From assembly GCA_964612065.1 (NCBI GenBank), contig CAZTCD010000004.1, positions 21,550 to 85,549 of the forward strand: 64,000 bases of DNA. Direction: 5' to 3'. Positions within the stretch are counted from its first letter, which is position 1. Every line of letters starts with the position of its first letter. A model generated the notes under the pieces. It saw only the letters and a program-made list of their open reading frames with translations. It had not been told where the DNA came from and ran no database searches. The stretch is from JAKFYM01 sp964612065. Its GTDB lineage: Bacteria > Bdellovibrionota > UBA1018 > CAIPTA01. Shown in pieces: positions 1-9,678 of this stretch. The position numbers and the translations under genes were made by a program.

Positions 1-91
1 ACGGATTCCCCCGAGGCCGTTATCGGCCAAAACGGAAAATTCATTCACCGCGGAAACTCCACACCGTGTCTTCGGGGATACAGGGGAACTA

Positions 92-1375
92 TCAGCGGGG
101 GCTTCCCGGGCGCAGGTCCACGCAACGCCCACCCCTGGCCTTCAAGGCCGGCAAACCGATAGTGCCGGGAGGCACAGCAATCACCCCGGATCGATAGCGC
201 TCTTCCTTGGTCCAACGCGGCCCCCCGCCTTCATCAAGAGGATTGAACAAACTTCTTTCGATATTTTCCCTCGAGGTGAGCTTTTTCATACTATGGGCTT
301 CGATCACCTGGCCGTAAAAGCCGGGGAATACGTGATAGCCGGAATGGGCCGTGCCCAGAAAAAAGGGCACCTTTCGGAAGGCCGAGGGCACGCGGATTCC
401 AAAATTCACGAGGAGATTCTTGTCGTCCACGGGAATCGGGCTCTCGGAACCCACTTCATAGTGATCGGAACAGAGCACTCCGCCTCTTTCCTTTCCCGGC
501 CTCAGCTTGCCATCGGGCTCACAGAACCCGCTCCATCGCTCGGCATGGGCCCCCCAGATCGGATTCCAGGTGGGCATTGGATCTCCAGGGTTTTTCGGCT
601 TCAGCGGTGCGATCACCTTGTCTTCCCTGTCCCACTCTTCGTTCATGGAGGTATCCGGATTGAAGTAGAGAATATGCCATCCGAGATCCGCGAGGGCTTT
701 CTGCAGCACGGCCCCGCTCACTCCCTCGCTCTTCACCAGGCGGTCGATCTTGGCCCAGGTGGCATCGAGTTTTCCCGCCTCGAATCCCGCCTGCAGGCAG
801 CGCCGGGCCATATCGATGCAGGAAATATTCTGGAGGTAGGGCTTCAGGTTCGGACGGAGCTTGGGAAAGCCGCTATCCGTTTCCCCCAGGTAAAGCTCGT
901 CTTTGGCGCGGTCCACGATCTTCAGCTCTTTCACCTTGGCTTTGAAGGCGGCAAGAAAACGGGGATCGTATTTCTGGACTAGTTGCTCGAGCTCCTTGAG
1001 GCCTTTCGCCTTCTCCATCGCCACCCGCTCCGCCGGGCGGAAACGGGAAAGAAAATCCGGCCACACAGCCAGAAGAATCACCTTGCGGCGAAGATCATCG
1101 GTTTTCAGGCTCTCGTTCCGGTTACCGTAATACTTCGAATAGCCGTTCGCCCGGAAAAACTGCACGTGGGTGTCCCAATAGGACTGCAGGCATTTGGAGG
1201 CCGCCTCGGATACGATCCTGCTCTTGGCCCGCATCTGGGAAACTTCCGCTTCGCTGAAACAGAGATCCGTGCTTCTGGCGTGGGAGCCTGGGGAAAAAAG
1301 CGTTAGAAATAGAGACAATAGAAGCATGCTCCACTGATCGGACATCGCCTGTGCGCACTTGAAAGAATAGGACAT
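92..1375 (-). CDS. Secreted protein of unknown function
   Basis: Not recognised as any family. The 427-residue product begins with a hydrophobic stretch (about residues 16-29, MLLLSLFLTLF) ending in a SHA cleavage-like site, so it is probably exported by Sec. The mature part is rich in charged and aromatic residues and has several cysteines (CIDMARRC, GFCEPDG, VLCSDHYE) that could form disulfides in the periplasm or outside the cell. I placed the start at ATG 1375, which has AGGTGA six bases upstream; a GTG nine bases earlier has no such site. It is divergent from the BON-domain gene, with a 65-base shared upstream region. No catalytic motif was seen. Confidence 0.75.
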   Translation of the reverse strand: MSYSFKCAQAMSDQWSMLLLSLFLTLFSPGSHARSTDLCFSEAEVSQMRAKSRIVSEAASKCLQSYWDTHVQFFRANGYSKYYGNRNESLKTDDLRRKVILLAVWPDFLSRFRPAERVAMEKAKGLKELEQLVQKYDPRFLAAFKAKVKELKIVDRAKDELYLGETDSGFPKLRPNLKPYLQNISCIDMARRCLQAGFEAGKLDATWAKIDRLVKSEGVSGAVLQKALADLGWHILYFNPDTSMNEEWDREDKVIAPLKPKNPGDPMPTWNPIWGAHAERWSGFCEPDGKLRPGKERGGVLCSDHYEVGSESPIPVDDKNLLVNFGIRVPSAFRKVPFFLGTAHSGYHVFPGFYGQVIEAHSMKKLTSRENIERSLFNPLDEGGGPRWTKEERYRSGVIAVPPGTIGLPALKARGGRCVDLRPGSPR

Positions 1376-1440
1376 TTTTTTCACCTGTTAACGGAGGCGA
1401 AAGGCACCCGCCTTGCACCTCCGGCCTGCAGGAGGGGGAA

Positions 1441-1884
1441 ATGCCACAGCTCGATCCCGTGGAATGGGGAATCCTGACCACCCTGGGCTTTTTCGCCGCG
1501 GTCACCCTTTGGATGATTTTTTGGCCCCGCGCACACTATGAAAGCAGAGATCCCTTCCGGAGAGGCGAGGATTTCTGGACCCCCTTCCGCCGCCACAAAG
1601 GGCGGAAATTTTCACGAGGCCCCCGCCTCTTTTCTCCCCCCACCCCCACGGAACGCGGCCTAGAGGAAGCGGTAGCCGCCCGCCTCCGCCTGGCCCCGAG
1701 CCTGGAATGGAGGGACATTCTGGTCCGAGCCCAAGGCGAGGACATCTTCCTGCAGGGACATGTGCCCAGCGTAGAGGAAAAAGAACTCGCGAGGATTCTG
1801 TCTTTGAGCGTGGAGGGAGTGCGGGCGGTTCACAACGAGCTTGCAGTGCAGGACGCACCGGACTGGGTACATAGAGCCTCCTAA
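1441..1884 (+). CDS. Membrane-anchored BON-domain protein
   Basis: A 147-residue protein with one N-terminal membrane segment (about residues 9-28, GILTTLGFFAAVTLWMIF) followed by a basic linker and a single BON domain (about residues 70-140). The BON signature is visible: VAARLRLAPSLEWRDILV, then the glycine-centred turn EDIFLQGHVPSVEEKELA and GVRAVHNELAVQD. BON domains (OsmY family) bind phospholipid or stabilise envelopes; the role here is inferred. A strong ribosome site (AGGAGGGGG) lies just before the ATG. It converges on the TolC gene, leaving only 40 bases between the stops. Confidence 0.8.
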   Translation: MPQLDPVEWGILTTLGFFAAVTLWMIFWPRAHYESRDPFRRGEDFWTPFRRHKGRKFSRGPRLFSPPTPTERGLEEAVAARLRLAPSLEWRDILVRAQGEDIFLQGHVPSVEEKELARILSLSVEGVRAVHNELAVQDAPDWVHRAS

Positions 1885-1924
1885 GCCCCAAACTTTTTTA
1901 ACCGTAGACTCCCCGATTCAAGAC

Positions 1925-3157
1925 CTAGCGCAAGCACTTGTCTGCGCTCAAGCCCCACAGCGCACAGGCCTCCATCAGGCTTTCGTGGAAAGCGAGCTTC
2001 GCCTGCGAATAGCTGAGCACCGAGCGGATCCGGCGATCCTGCTCGAGAAAAAGATCGTTCGTGGACAGGCGTCCCAGCTGAAAGCTGCGAAGCATATCGC
2101 GATAAAGGCGTTCCGCCTTGTCCTGGATCAACCTCGCTTCTTTGATGCTCTCAAAGCTCAGCTTGATCTTCTTTTTCAGAAAATCCCGGCGAAGTGCCTC
2201 TTCCCGCTCCGCAGTGGCCGCTGCGGCATCGGCCGCCACAAAAGAGGCAAACGCCTGGGAGGAGGCAGAGGCCGTTTCATAGCGGCTCCAGATCGGAAAG
2301 CTCAGCTCGAGCGCCCCGGTCCAGGTGCCGGTGTTCGGGCTGCGGAGAGGAAGCTCTTTATAACTGAGAGAGAAATCAAGCGCCGGCAGATGCTGCAGCT
2401 TCGAGCTCCGATAGGAATACTCCAGGCCTCCTGCCTTCGCGCGCAGCCGCCTGGCGGCGAAGCTACCCTCTCCCTCGGAAAGCGCCAGGCTCTGGGCCTC
2501 TGTGAGGGGCCAATCGCTGGTGCGGAGCTCATCCACAAAAAATGCCTTCCAGGCGGCCTCGTTCTGATCAAGCTCCACTTCGGCGCTTCTGGCCAGATTG
2601 GCCTGCTGGGCCAGATCCACCTCCAGCTTGGTTACGTCCTGCAGGGGGATCTTCCCCTGCCGGTAGCGATCGCGGCCGATGCGCATCGTTTCCTGCTTCA
2701 GTTTCAGAAGCTCGTCCTGGGCCCGCTTGGCGTCTCGAAGGTACAGGCGGTTAAAGATCACTTTCGCGCCGTCGAGCTCCGTTTGCAGCTCCCGGGATTG
2801 CACCTGATAAGCCTGGGCTTTCTCGGTTCCCTGAGCCGCTTTCCAGGCCTGGAGATCAGAAAACCCGCGGAAGAGGTTCCAGTTGGCGCTCAGGCTCCAG
2901 TAGTCGTAGATGCTCTTCGATTTTCCGGTGAGATCGCTGGAAGCGCGAATTTCCGTTTTGCCGATACCGGCGGAAAGAGAAGGCGTGAATTGCATCAGGC
3001 GGGAGAAGCGGGAGCTCCCGTCGGCATCCAGCTGCGCCCGATCGGCTTTCAGGAGAAGGCTTTTCTGCTTGAAGAGCTCAAGATCCTGAAGAAAGGGCTG
3101 CTTGGCGGCCTGGGCGGGAGTGGCGGCAAAGAGAATCGCCAGAATCAAGGGTCTCAT
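1925..3157 (-). CDS. TolC-family outer-membrane efflux protein
   Basis: Outer-membrane channel component of a tripartite pump. The 410 residues start with a signal peptide (MRPLILAILFAATPAQA) and are then mostly long amphipathic helices in two OEP repeats (roughly residues 20-200 and 215-400), typical of TolC-like trimeric barrels with a periplasmic helical tunnel. The length is slightly shorter than E. coli TolC (about 470 mature). Its ATG overlaps the stop of the RND permease gene by four bases (ATGA) and it has a GGAGGTGA ribosome site, so it is the last gene of the adaptor-permease-channel operon. Substrate cannot be read from sequence. Confidence 0.88.
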   Translation of the reverse strand: MRPLILAILFAATPAQAAKQPFLQDLELFKQKSLLLKADRAQLDADGSSRFSRLMQFTPSLSAGIGKTEIRASSDLTGKSKSIYDYWSLSANWNLFRGFSDLQAWKAAQGTEKAQAYQVQSRELQTELDGAKVIFNRLYLRDAKRAQDELLKLKQETMRIGRDRYRQGKIPLQDVTKLEVDLAQQANLARSAEVELDQNEAAWKAFFVDELRTSDWPLTEAQSLALSEGEGSFAARRLRAKAGGLEYSYRSSKLQHLPALDFSLSYKELPLRSPNTGTWTGALELSFPIWSRYETASASSQAFASFVAADAAAATAEREEALRRDFLKKKIKLSFESIKEARLIQDKAERLYRDMLRSFQLGRLSTNDLFLEQDRRIRSVLSYSQAKLAFHESLMEACALWGLSADKCLR

Positions 3158-6100
3158 GAGCTCACCTCCGGCGCTCCGGCTGTGACCGCCACCGCGGCCT
3201 GCGAATCATAACCGCTGCGCCAGGCAGCCGACTTTTCCTGCTTCCAGCGAAGGTACTGGTACTGCAGCGCCGGCACGAGGAAGATCGTGAGGCTCATCGA
3301 AAGCCACAAACCGCCGCAAACCGAGATGCCGAGGGGCTGCAGGGTTTTTCCTCCTTCGCCATGGCCCAAGGCGATCGGGAACATGCCCAGCACGGTGGTC
3401 ATTGAGGTCATCAGGATAGGGCGTAGGCGCGCCCGGGAAGCGGAAAGCACGGCTTCGAGAGCGCCCATACCGCTATCGTGCTGCTTCTTGATGAAATCCA
3501 CGAGAATGATGGAATTGGCCACGGCGATGCCGTTCAGGAGAATGGTGCCGAGACCGGAGTTCAGCGAGAGCGTGGAGCCGAAAACGAAGAGGGAAACGAT
3601 CACCCCGATGATGCCAAGGGGAATCGCCACGAGCACCAGCAGCGAATGCACGATATCGCCGAGCTGGAGCACCATGGTGAGGAAGATCAGGGCGATCGAG
3701 ATCAGCACCGCCCACTTCAGCTGCTCAAGAGCATCGGTGAGCACTTTATCGCCCTGGCCTTCGATCACCAGAGGGTTATCGAGGCGGCGGGCGGGATCCG
3801 GATCCGCGGCCAGTTTCTCTCTATAGCTCGCGATCGCGTTCCGGGCCTTCTCCAGGCGCTCCGGAGCCAGCTTGCTGTTCACCTTCTTGAGCTTGCCTTC
3901 GAGCAGGCTCATCGATTGCTGGTTCTCCCGGTAGATCGGAGGTTCCTTTTCCTGGATCGTAACCCTGGCCAGCGCCCCTACCGGAATCAACCGGTTATCA
4001 AAGCCGATAGGGAGCGAGGAGATCGCCTCCACGCTCCGGCTCCGCTCTTCGGGCATGCGCAGGTAAATCGGCAGAGCCGCGTTGCGGTCGTAGATCCGGT
4101 CCACGAAAACGCCATCGGTGGCCACGCGCAGGAAGTGGGAGAGATCGTGCCGGGAGAGCACCTCGGGCTGGGAGGTGAGGTTCAGGAGGGGGAGCACGAT
4201 CAGGCCCTTTTGCACGTCGGTGGAGGGGCTGGCGTTCACGTTGTCGTATACGGTGGGATCCGAGAGGATCTCGCGCACGTCGTACGCCACCTGCTGGCGG
4301 CGCCGGGCCGATCCGCCGGTCACCTCGATACGATAGTCCACCGCCTCCGGAATCCTGAGTTCCGAAGGGCTCCAGCTCACCACGTAATAGAACTTGGTAG
4401 GGGTGTTTTTATAAAGCTCTTCGCCTTTCTGGATCAGGGCCTCCACCCTGCCCCGGTCGCGCAGCTTCACCATCACGTTGCCGCTCGAGCTTCCGTTGAT
4501 CTGGGTGAAGGTGTAAAGCACATCGTCGCCGAAATTCTTCACTACATCGGCTTCCAGCACCTCCACCTCGGAATCCATCTGCTTGATCGTGGTGAAAGTG
4601 GGGGAATTCACTCCCACGATCAGCCAATCGCTCTCGGGCTTTCCGATCACTTCCTTCTTGAGGTTGGGCACCACGAGAAGCACGAGCAAAGGCAAAGCCA
4701 CGGCCACGGAAGCAAGAGCGATCCCCTGGGCCAGGCCGGAATTCAGGAAGCGCCTGAGCAGGTGGGCATAAGCGTTTTCGATCCGGCGGAGAAAAGGCTC
4801 GAAGCGCCCGTCCCCATGCTGCATTTCCCCTTTCCTCAGGAGGTGAAGACGGATGGTGGGCACGAGCACCAGCGCCACGATGGCGGCGAGGCCGTGAGAG
4901 AAAAGCACGGCTTTCGCCAGATCCCCAAGCAGGGAGTTCGTTAGCCCCCGGGTGAACACGAGAGGGAGGAAAACCACGAGAGACGCAAGCGTGGAGGCGA
5001 TGATCGGCAGCTGCACCTCCCGCACTGCCCCTACCACGATTTTCGCTTTTTCCTCATAGGGAAGGCCCTTGGGCTTGCCCTCGAAATGGCGGAAAATATT
5101 CTCCAGCACCACCACCGAGGCATCCACGTTCATCCCGGCGGAAAGCGCAAGGCCTCCCAGCGAGATGAGATTCAGGTTCATGCCGGTGAGACGCATCAGG
5201 ATGAAGGCCAGCAGAAGCGAGAGCGGGATCTCGATCGATGCGGTAACCACGTTCCGGAAAGAGCCTATGAAAAAGAACAGCACGAGCACGGCGAGGAAGG
5301 CCGCGATGCCCACTTCCCTCAACACTCCATTGATGGAACGATTGATGGTCTCGGAAGGATTCACGAGCACGTTGAATTTGATGTCGGAAGGCCATTGCGA
5401 GGAGGTGGCGCTGAGCTGGGCCATGATGTCGTCGGCCATGCGCTTCACGTTCCCGCCCTCTTTGGGCATCGAGAAGAGGATCAGGCTCTCCACGCCCGAG
5501 GTGCGGAACTTCTGGGCGCTCTCCTGGGTAACCACCACCTCGATCTCCGCCACGTCTTTGAGGAGCACGGGATCCTGCCCCACCGGGCTCACGCGGATCA
5601 GGGAAAGCTGGTCCACGGAGGCGGCTTTTTTGGGCAGCTGGATCTGGTATTCCTTTTCCCCGAGGCGCAGCGTTCCGCCGCCGAAAGCGAAAATGGAATC
5701 GGAAATCGCGTTTTCCACCTGCCGGGTGGTGAGCCGGTTCTGCGCGAGGCGCTCCGGGCTCAGGCGCACGGTGATCTCTTTTTGGTTCGGGTTCCAGAGG
5801 CCGAAGGAGCCGGCATCGGGGATCTTGGAAGCCAGAGGAGTGATCAACGGTTCCAAGGTCTGGTAGACATCGTCGAGCGAGCGCATCGGGCTGTAGAAGC
5901 TCACGAAGAAGGCGCCGCCGCCTTCGTTCCAGGTGTAAACCTCGAGGCTGTTGCGGATGGCGTCTTCGTAACGGGCGAGCTTGGAACGGGCCGCGTTCTC
6001 CACGGCTTTCACGGCCTCGTCAGGATTGGCTCCCCAATCGAAGGTAACTTTATAGCGCACCTGTTTATCGCGGTAGCTGGAGGTGATTTTGTCCACCGGC

Positions 6101-6327
6101 ACTCCATCGGCTTTCGCTCCCTGGAGGAGAGGCTCGAGCTCCCGGCCCACGGAATCAAAAAACTGCTGCGAGCTGTAAGAGCCGTAATTCACGCTCACGC
6201 TCACCGTGGGCTGATTGCTCATCGGAAAAAGCGAAATGGAAAGATTCAGGCCGGAGATCACCCCCCAGATGGCGAGCGCGCCGAGGAGGAGATACACTCT
6301 CAGAGGACGGCTATAGAGACCCTGCAT
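3154..6327 (-). CDS. RND-family inner-membrane efflux permease (AcrB/MdtB type)
   Basis: Proton-driven pump of 1057 residues, the usual RND size. TM1 is at about residues 11-30, then a large periplasmic porter domain, TM2-TM6 at about 338-490, TM7 near 540, a second porter domain and TM8-TM12 at about 860-1030. TM4 reads GGLALSAGMNVDASVVVLEN with one acidic residue (Asp402) where AcrB has an Asp pair; a single Asp at this place is also seen in metal-type RND pumps, so it does not imply loss of function. TM10-11 have the expected GIAVANSIILVDF motif. It lies between the adaptor gene (two-base gap) and the TolC gene (ATGA overlap), forming a complete tripartite system. Drug, dye or lipid substrate is unknown. 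Confidence 0.92.
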   Translation of the reverse strand: MQGLYSRPLRVYLLLGALAIWGVISGLNLSISLFPMSNQPTVSVSVNYGSYSSQQFFDSVGRELEPLLQGAKADGVPVDKITSSYRDKQVRYKVTFDWGANPDEAVKAVENAARSKLARYEDAIRNSLEVYTWNEGGGAFFVSFYSPMRSLDDVYQTLEPLITPLASKIPDAGSFGLWNPNQKEITVRLSPERLAQNRLTTRQVENAISDSIFAFGGGTLRLGEKEYQIQLPKKAASVDQLSLIRVSPVGQDPVLLKDVAEIEVVVTQESAQKFRTSGVESLILFSMPKEGGNVKRMADDIMAQLSATSSQWPSDIKFNVLVNPSETINRSINGVLREVGIAAFLAVLVLFFFIGSFRNVVTASIEIPLSLLLAFILMRLTGMNLNLISLGGLALSAGMNVDASVVVLENIFRHFEGKPKGLPYEEKAKIVVGAVREVQLPIIASTLASLVVFLPLVFTRGLTNSLLGDLAKAVLFSHGLAAIVALVLVPTIRLHLLRKGEMQHGDGRFEPFLRRIENAYAHLLRRFLNSGLAQGIALASVAVALPLLVLLVVPNLKKEVIGKPESDWLIVGVNSPTFTTIKQMDSEVEVLEADVVKNFGDDVLYTFTQINGSSSGNVMVKLRDRGRVEALIQKGEELYKNTPTKFYYVVSWSPSELRIPEAVDYRIEVTGGSARRRQQVAYDVREILSDPTVYDNVNASPSTDVQKGLIVLPLLNLTSQPEVLSRHDLSHFLRVATDGVFVDRIYDRNAALPIYLRMPEERSRSVEAISSLPIGFDNRLIPVGALARVTIQEKEPPIYRENQQSMSLLEGKLKKVNSKLAPERLEKARNAIASYREKLAADPDPARRLDNPLVIEGQGDKVLTDALEQLKWAVLISIALIFLTMVLQLGDIVHSLLVLVAIPLGIIGVIVSLFVFGSTLSLNSGLGTILLNGIAVANSIILVDFIKKQHDSGMGALEAVLSASRARLRPILMTSMTTVLGMFPIALGHGEGGKTLQPLGISVCGGLWLSMSLTIFLVPALQYQYLRWKQEKSAAWRSGYDSQAAVAVTAGAPEVSS

Positions 6328-6329
6328 GA

Positions 6330-7274
6330 TCAGTTCGCCTTGGATCCGGAGTCCACTTCCACGGATTCACCGTCGCTCAGCTTCCGGTTGGCTCTCACGA
6401 TCACTTTCGCTCCGGCCTCAAGGCCGCTCTTCACTACGAGCAGGCTCTCCTTCTGCTCCCCGAGCTCGATCTGCTTGCGCTGCACCAGGCCCTGTCCGTC
6501 GAGGATTTTCACCGTGGGCTTCCCATCGTTATATCCGAGGGCCGATTCCGGGATCAGCAGCACCTTGCCGCGGCTCATTTCGAAAAGGGCGTGGCCCACC
6601 ATCCCGATAGAGGGCAGATCGGCCTCTTTGCCTTTTTCCGAAACGAACTCCAGCTCGGCCGAGGCCGTGCCCGTGCGAGGGTCCACGAGAGGGCTGATTC
6701 CGGTTAATTTGATGGGGCTGCCGCTTTCCTGGTCGAGATGTTTTTTGAACACGCCCTTGGATCCTGGCTGCACAAGGCCGAGCTCGCTGCCGGGAATCTC
6801 CGCCGAAAGCTTCAGCTCCTTGGGGTTCATCACCACGAACAGCTTGTCGCCGCGGGAAACACGGCTCATCAAGGCGGGCAGCAGCTGGCTCACCACTCCC
6901 GCTACAGGGGAGCGAACGGGAACCTTGGCGTAGGTGAAGGCCGGATCCTTGTTTTCGATGAAGAGCACCACATCGCCCGCCTTCACTTTTGAGCCGAGAG
7001 GCTTGGCGATCTTGGTCACGAAGCCTTCGGCCTCGGCGGTCACGAGGCTCGAAACTTTGGCTTCCACCTTTACCGGCACCAGGAGGCGCCGGGTGTCGTC
7101 ACTAGGCTGGATCTCTTTCACGATCACTTTGGCTTTGTCCCGAGCCGGGGAAGCCGGCGCGGCGCTCGAATGCGCCTGGTTCACGGCCAAAATAAGGCCG
7201 GAGAGAGCCAGGGTGAGGGCAACTATCACGGGAATGGGCACGGGAATGGGCACGGGCAGGGATCGTAGTTTCAC
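6330..7274 (-). CDS. RND efflux periplasmic adaptor (membrane fusion protein)
   Basis: Links the RND permease to TolC. The 314-residue product has an N-terminal anchor (VIVALTLALSGLILAV, about residues 15-32) and a split biotinyl-lipoyl domain (VTAEAEGFVTKIAKPLGSKV and VPVRSPVAGVVSQLLPAL) with almost no helical hairpin between the halves, then beta-barrel and membrane-proximal domains. A short hairpin is typical of small MFPs. The start GTG 7274 is chosen because GGAG lies six bases upstream; a TTG at 7286 would overlap that site. A proline-rich repeat (PVPIPVPIP) precedes the anchor. It is the first gene of the efflux operon; no local regulator gene is adjacent. Confidence 0.88.
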   Translation of the reverse strand: MKLRSLPVPIPVPIPVIVALTLALSGLILAVNQAHSSAAPASPARDKAKVIVKEIQPSDDTRRLLVPVKVEAKVSSLVTAEAEGFVTKIAKPLGSKVKAGDVVLFIENKDPAFTYAKVPVRSPVAGVVSQLLPALMSRVSRGDKLFVVMNPKELKLSAEIPGSELGLVQPGSKGVFKKHLDQESGSPIKLTGISPLVDPRTGTASAELEFVSEKGKEADLPSIGMVGHALFEMSRGKVLLIPESALGYNDGKPTVKILDGQGLVQRKQIELGEQKESLLVVKSGLEAGAKVIVRANRKLSDGESVEVDSGSKAN

Positions 7275-7430
7275 TTTGCGCTCCAAGGAGATCTGACTAG
7301 CAGGATTCTTTGCGGCGCAATATATCGGCTGGGCCCAGGGAATTCAACCCTGGAGGACTTGAAAAGAGCTTTAGAAAGCGGCTGTAATTGCTTGAAATTA
7401 AATGTTTTTCATAAACAGCCGGAAAGAGCT

Positions 7431-7919
7431 CTAGACCAATTCCAAGGGGCAATGGATAGACCAGAGAATCGCTGCCACCACGGGCAAATCCCCATTCCAC
7501 TGCGCCCCTTGAAAATCATAGCGAGGCATCCACCCGGAGGAGGAGCGGATCGTGGCGGAAACGGCCGCGCCGTCGTGCACTTCCCAGCCTTGCGGCAACC
7601 TTCGAACCCGAAAGCTACCTCCTTGAAAGAGAAAGTTCAGCTCCAGGATGCCGCCCTTCCCGCTTCTATGGATCTCCAATAATACCTCGGATGAGCCCGC
7701 CCGGAGCAGCTTCACCGATGAGTCTCTTTCGCCCAAAGGATCTGCCGCTCGATAAGGGAACGTGAGCTCGTAACGATCCTCTCCCAGGCTCAGAGAAGCA
7801 TTTCCAAACCGGAAGAGATAATGCCTCAGATAGGGAACCTTCAGGGCCCCCACAACCTGATCTCCGCGCTGAACGGACCAATGCAAAAAATCTGATTTTA
7901 AAGATATCTCGGGCGTCAC
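7431..7919 (-). CDS. Hypothetical protein
   Basis: Unknown. The 162-residue product has no signal peptide or membrane segment and looks all-beta (alternating hydrophobic/polar pattern, many Gly and aromatic residues), with no motif I can name. It starts with GTG 7919, preceded by GAGGAG at good spacing, and lies seven bases after the stop of the exported protein gene at 7927, so the two are probably co-transcribed. It may be a cytosolic or tethered partner of that protein; this is only inferred from position. Confidence 0.6.
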   Translation of the reverse strand: MTPEISLKSDFLHWSVQRGDQVVGALKVPYLRHYLFRFGNASLSLGEDRYELTFPYRAADPLGERDSSVKLLRAGSSEVLLEIHRSGKGGILELNFLFQGGSFRVRRLPQGWEVHDGAAVSATIRSSSGWMPRYDFQGAQWNGDLPVVAAILWSIHCPLELV

Positions 7920-7926
7920 GGGCTCC

Positions 7927-8883
7927 TCAAAGCGAGAACAAACGGTTCCACTGCTTCATCAAGGTGCGGTTCCTCGGCACCTGTTTGCCAGCGGCTTTCA
8001 AACGCCGGATCTCTTCCTCCATCGGCTCAGCCATAAGCTCCGTTTCCATCCGCATCACGGATTCCTGCGTTTCCGGCACGAAGTAAATCTTGCCCTTCCC
8101 CGTGGTTTCCACGATTCCGGGCACCCCGTTAGGCTGCTGCCTCACCTGCCGGCTCTTTCGAAGCTGGATGCCCAGCACGGCGATCTTCCTTCCCTTGACC
8201 TCAGCCCATCCGAGAAATTCGCAGCTATAATCGAGCTTCGCTCCCTGCTCCGAGAGCGAGAACTCCCATTTATCCCCGAGTTTTCGCTTTTCGAACCCTT
8301 CGAGGCATCCTCCCGTGGAAGTCACGCTCGAGGTGCGCAAAAGCACGGATTCGTCGAGCAGGCCGATCACGGTATTGCGGGAGGCCTGGTCCCTCACCTG
8401 GCCAAGAGCCTTGGCTTTCGCTTCCGCCAGCCCCTCCACCATTTTGCCTTTCGTTCCGTCTCCCCGGATCACGAGAGGAGTGGAGGACAACACCCTTCCA
8501 AGATCAATCCGGGTGCTGAAAGGCTTCGCCATCCCGCCCATATAAACTTCATTCACGCTCTTGAGCTTCTCGAATTTCAGCTCAATCGCATGCTCGAGGC
8601 CCTTGGGCGCGGGCTTTTCGGGATCCGGGGGAAGGGTTTTCACCGTGAACACCTGCTCAGTGCTATTGGACACGATCAACCGCGATTTGCCGGTGGTAAG
8701 ATCGTAACTCTCCAGCTCGCTTTTCATCTCCGCCTGTGCGTTGGGAATCGCGCTCTGTTTCTGGCTGCCGCCGCTCAGCTCTTTCTTCACCGGATAATCC
8801 GCCTGGGGATCAAGCTCGGGGGCTGAAAGAGCTGGAACGGGGAGCAGAGCAACCAGCATCAAAATGAATCGCCTTGAAATCAC
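7927..8883 (-). CDS. Exported protein of unknown function
   Basis: A 318-residue protein with a clear signal peptide (MISRRFILMLVALLPVPALSA). GTG 8883 is preferred over an ATG 30 bases earlier because AAGGAAAGG precedes it and the shorter form gives a normal signal sequence. The mature part has two cysteines close to a Gly-rich turn (GGCLEGF and LDYSCEFLGW) and a repeating beta pattern; it resembles large periplasmic beta-sandwich orphan proteins. No catalytic motif recognised. Probably in an operon with the gene at 7431. Confidence 0.7.
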   Translation of the reverse strand: MISRRFILMLVALLPVPALSAPELDPQADYPVKKELSGGSQKQSAIPNAQAEMKSELESYDLTTGKSRLIVSNSTEQVFTVKTLPPDPEKPAPKGLEHAIELKFEKLKSVNEVYMGGMAKPFSTRIDLGRVLSSTPLVIRGDGTKGKMVEGLAEAKAKALGQVRDQASRNTVIGLLDESVLLRTSSVTSTGGCLEGFEKRKLGDKWEFSLSEQGAKLDYSCEFLGWAEVKGRKIAVLGIQLRKSRQVRQQPNGVPGIVETTGKGKIYFVPETQESVMRMETELMAEPMEEEIRRLKAAGKQVPRNRTLMKQWNRLFSL

Positions 8884-8933
8884 CGATCCGCCTTTCCTTG
8901 AACAGGACCTCATTCTTAAAAACTGCGTTCCTT

Positions 8934-9575
8934 TTAAAGTTTACGCAATTCCTCCAAAAAATCCTCTTCGCCCATCAACCTCTCGCAGATTTCGAGCCCG
9001 AGCTTCTGGCCTGCCTCCACATCCGAGGGATGGTGCACGCCGATAATGGCGCGAAGATCGCCGGAGCTGCGGCCGTAGTCGAGAATCAGCTTCCGGCTCC
9101 GGGGAAACGCCTTGGCCAACACGCATGCCCCGGCCATGGCATTCGCCGAATGAGAGGACGGATAGCTTCTCTCCCCTCCCGGAATCTTTCCGCAGGGACG
9201 GAGAGAGGGATCCGTATCGTAAGGCCGCGGCCTCCCGAACTTCCCTTTATGAAAGGAAGAAATCCGATTGGACAGCTTCATCACCCGGGTAACCAGATCG
9301 CGTGCATGCTCCGCCTCTTCCTGGCTCAAGGGAGAATCGGCGCTCATGAAAAGAAGCTCATAAGTGGGATGCTCCTGGCGGCGCCCGAGCGCGCACTGCT
9401 CCCGGTCTCTCACCCGCTGCCACTCATGCAGCTGCTCGAAGTCCTTTTTGTATTTCTCGCTCCCCTCTACCGGGAAAGGCTCCAGCACGAAATCCGCACT
9501 GGGGATCCTGGTCCAATCCGCTTGGGCGGTACCGGGAAGAAGCAGAAACAGCCAGAAGCACAGTTTTTTTGCCAT
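8934..9575 (-). CDS. Secreted PAP2-family acid phosphatase
   Basis: Periplasmic phosphomonoesterase of the PAP2/class A non-specific acid phosphatase superfamily. The three catalytic blocks are visible: KFGRPRPYD (K-x-GRPRP), YPSSHSANAMAGA (PSGH-like block with the catalytic His) and RAIIGVHHPSDVEAG (S/R-x5-HxxxD-like block). The 213-residue product starts at ATG 9575 with signal peptide MAKKLCFWLFLLLPGTAQA and an AGAGGGG site; the 16 extra residues upstream would start at GTG and spoil the signal peptide. It probably releases phosphate from organic phosphates in the periplasm. Divergent from the gene at 9679. Confidence 0.88.
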   Translation of the reverse strand: MAKKLCFWLFLLLPGTAQADWTRIPSADFVLEPFPVEGSEKYKKDFEQLHEWQRVRDREQCALGRRQEHPTYELLFMSADSPLSQEEAEHARDLVTRVMKLSNRISSFHKGKFGRPRPYDTDPSLRPCGKIPGGERSYPSSHSANAMAGACVLAKAFPRSRKLILDYGRSSGDLRAIIGVHHPSDVEAGQKLGLEICERLMGEEDFLEELRKL

Positions 9576-9678
9576 ACCCCTCTCTTCGGCAGGGCGGGAA
9601 ACAAAGAAAAGAAAGGTTTTCACACGGAAAAACGTGGCTTTCGCTCAGGTGCTTCCGGCCCCTCGCCGATAGGTGCAC

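Noticed and set aside
1..91. Hairpin GGCCG-TTAT-CGGCC as a terminator
   Set aside because: No T tract on either strand and too far from the gene end; nothing else seen in this stretch.
3154..6327. Loss of proton relay in the RND pump because TM4 has one Asp
   Set aside because: A single Asp at this position is normal in several RND subfamilies.
5086..6933. 615-residue plus-strand open frame opposite the RND permease and adaptor
   Set aside because: Antisense shadow of two conserved genes; composition is His/Gly/Arg-rich with no domain. The same applies to long frames at 3478-4944, 15811-17541, 1841-3211 and 18041-19363.
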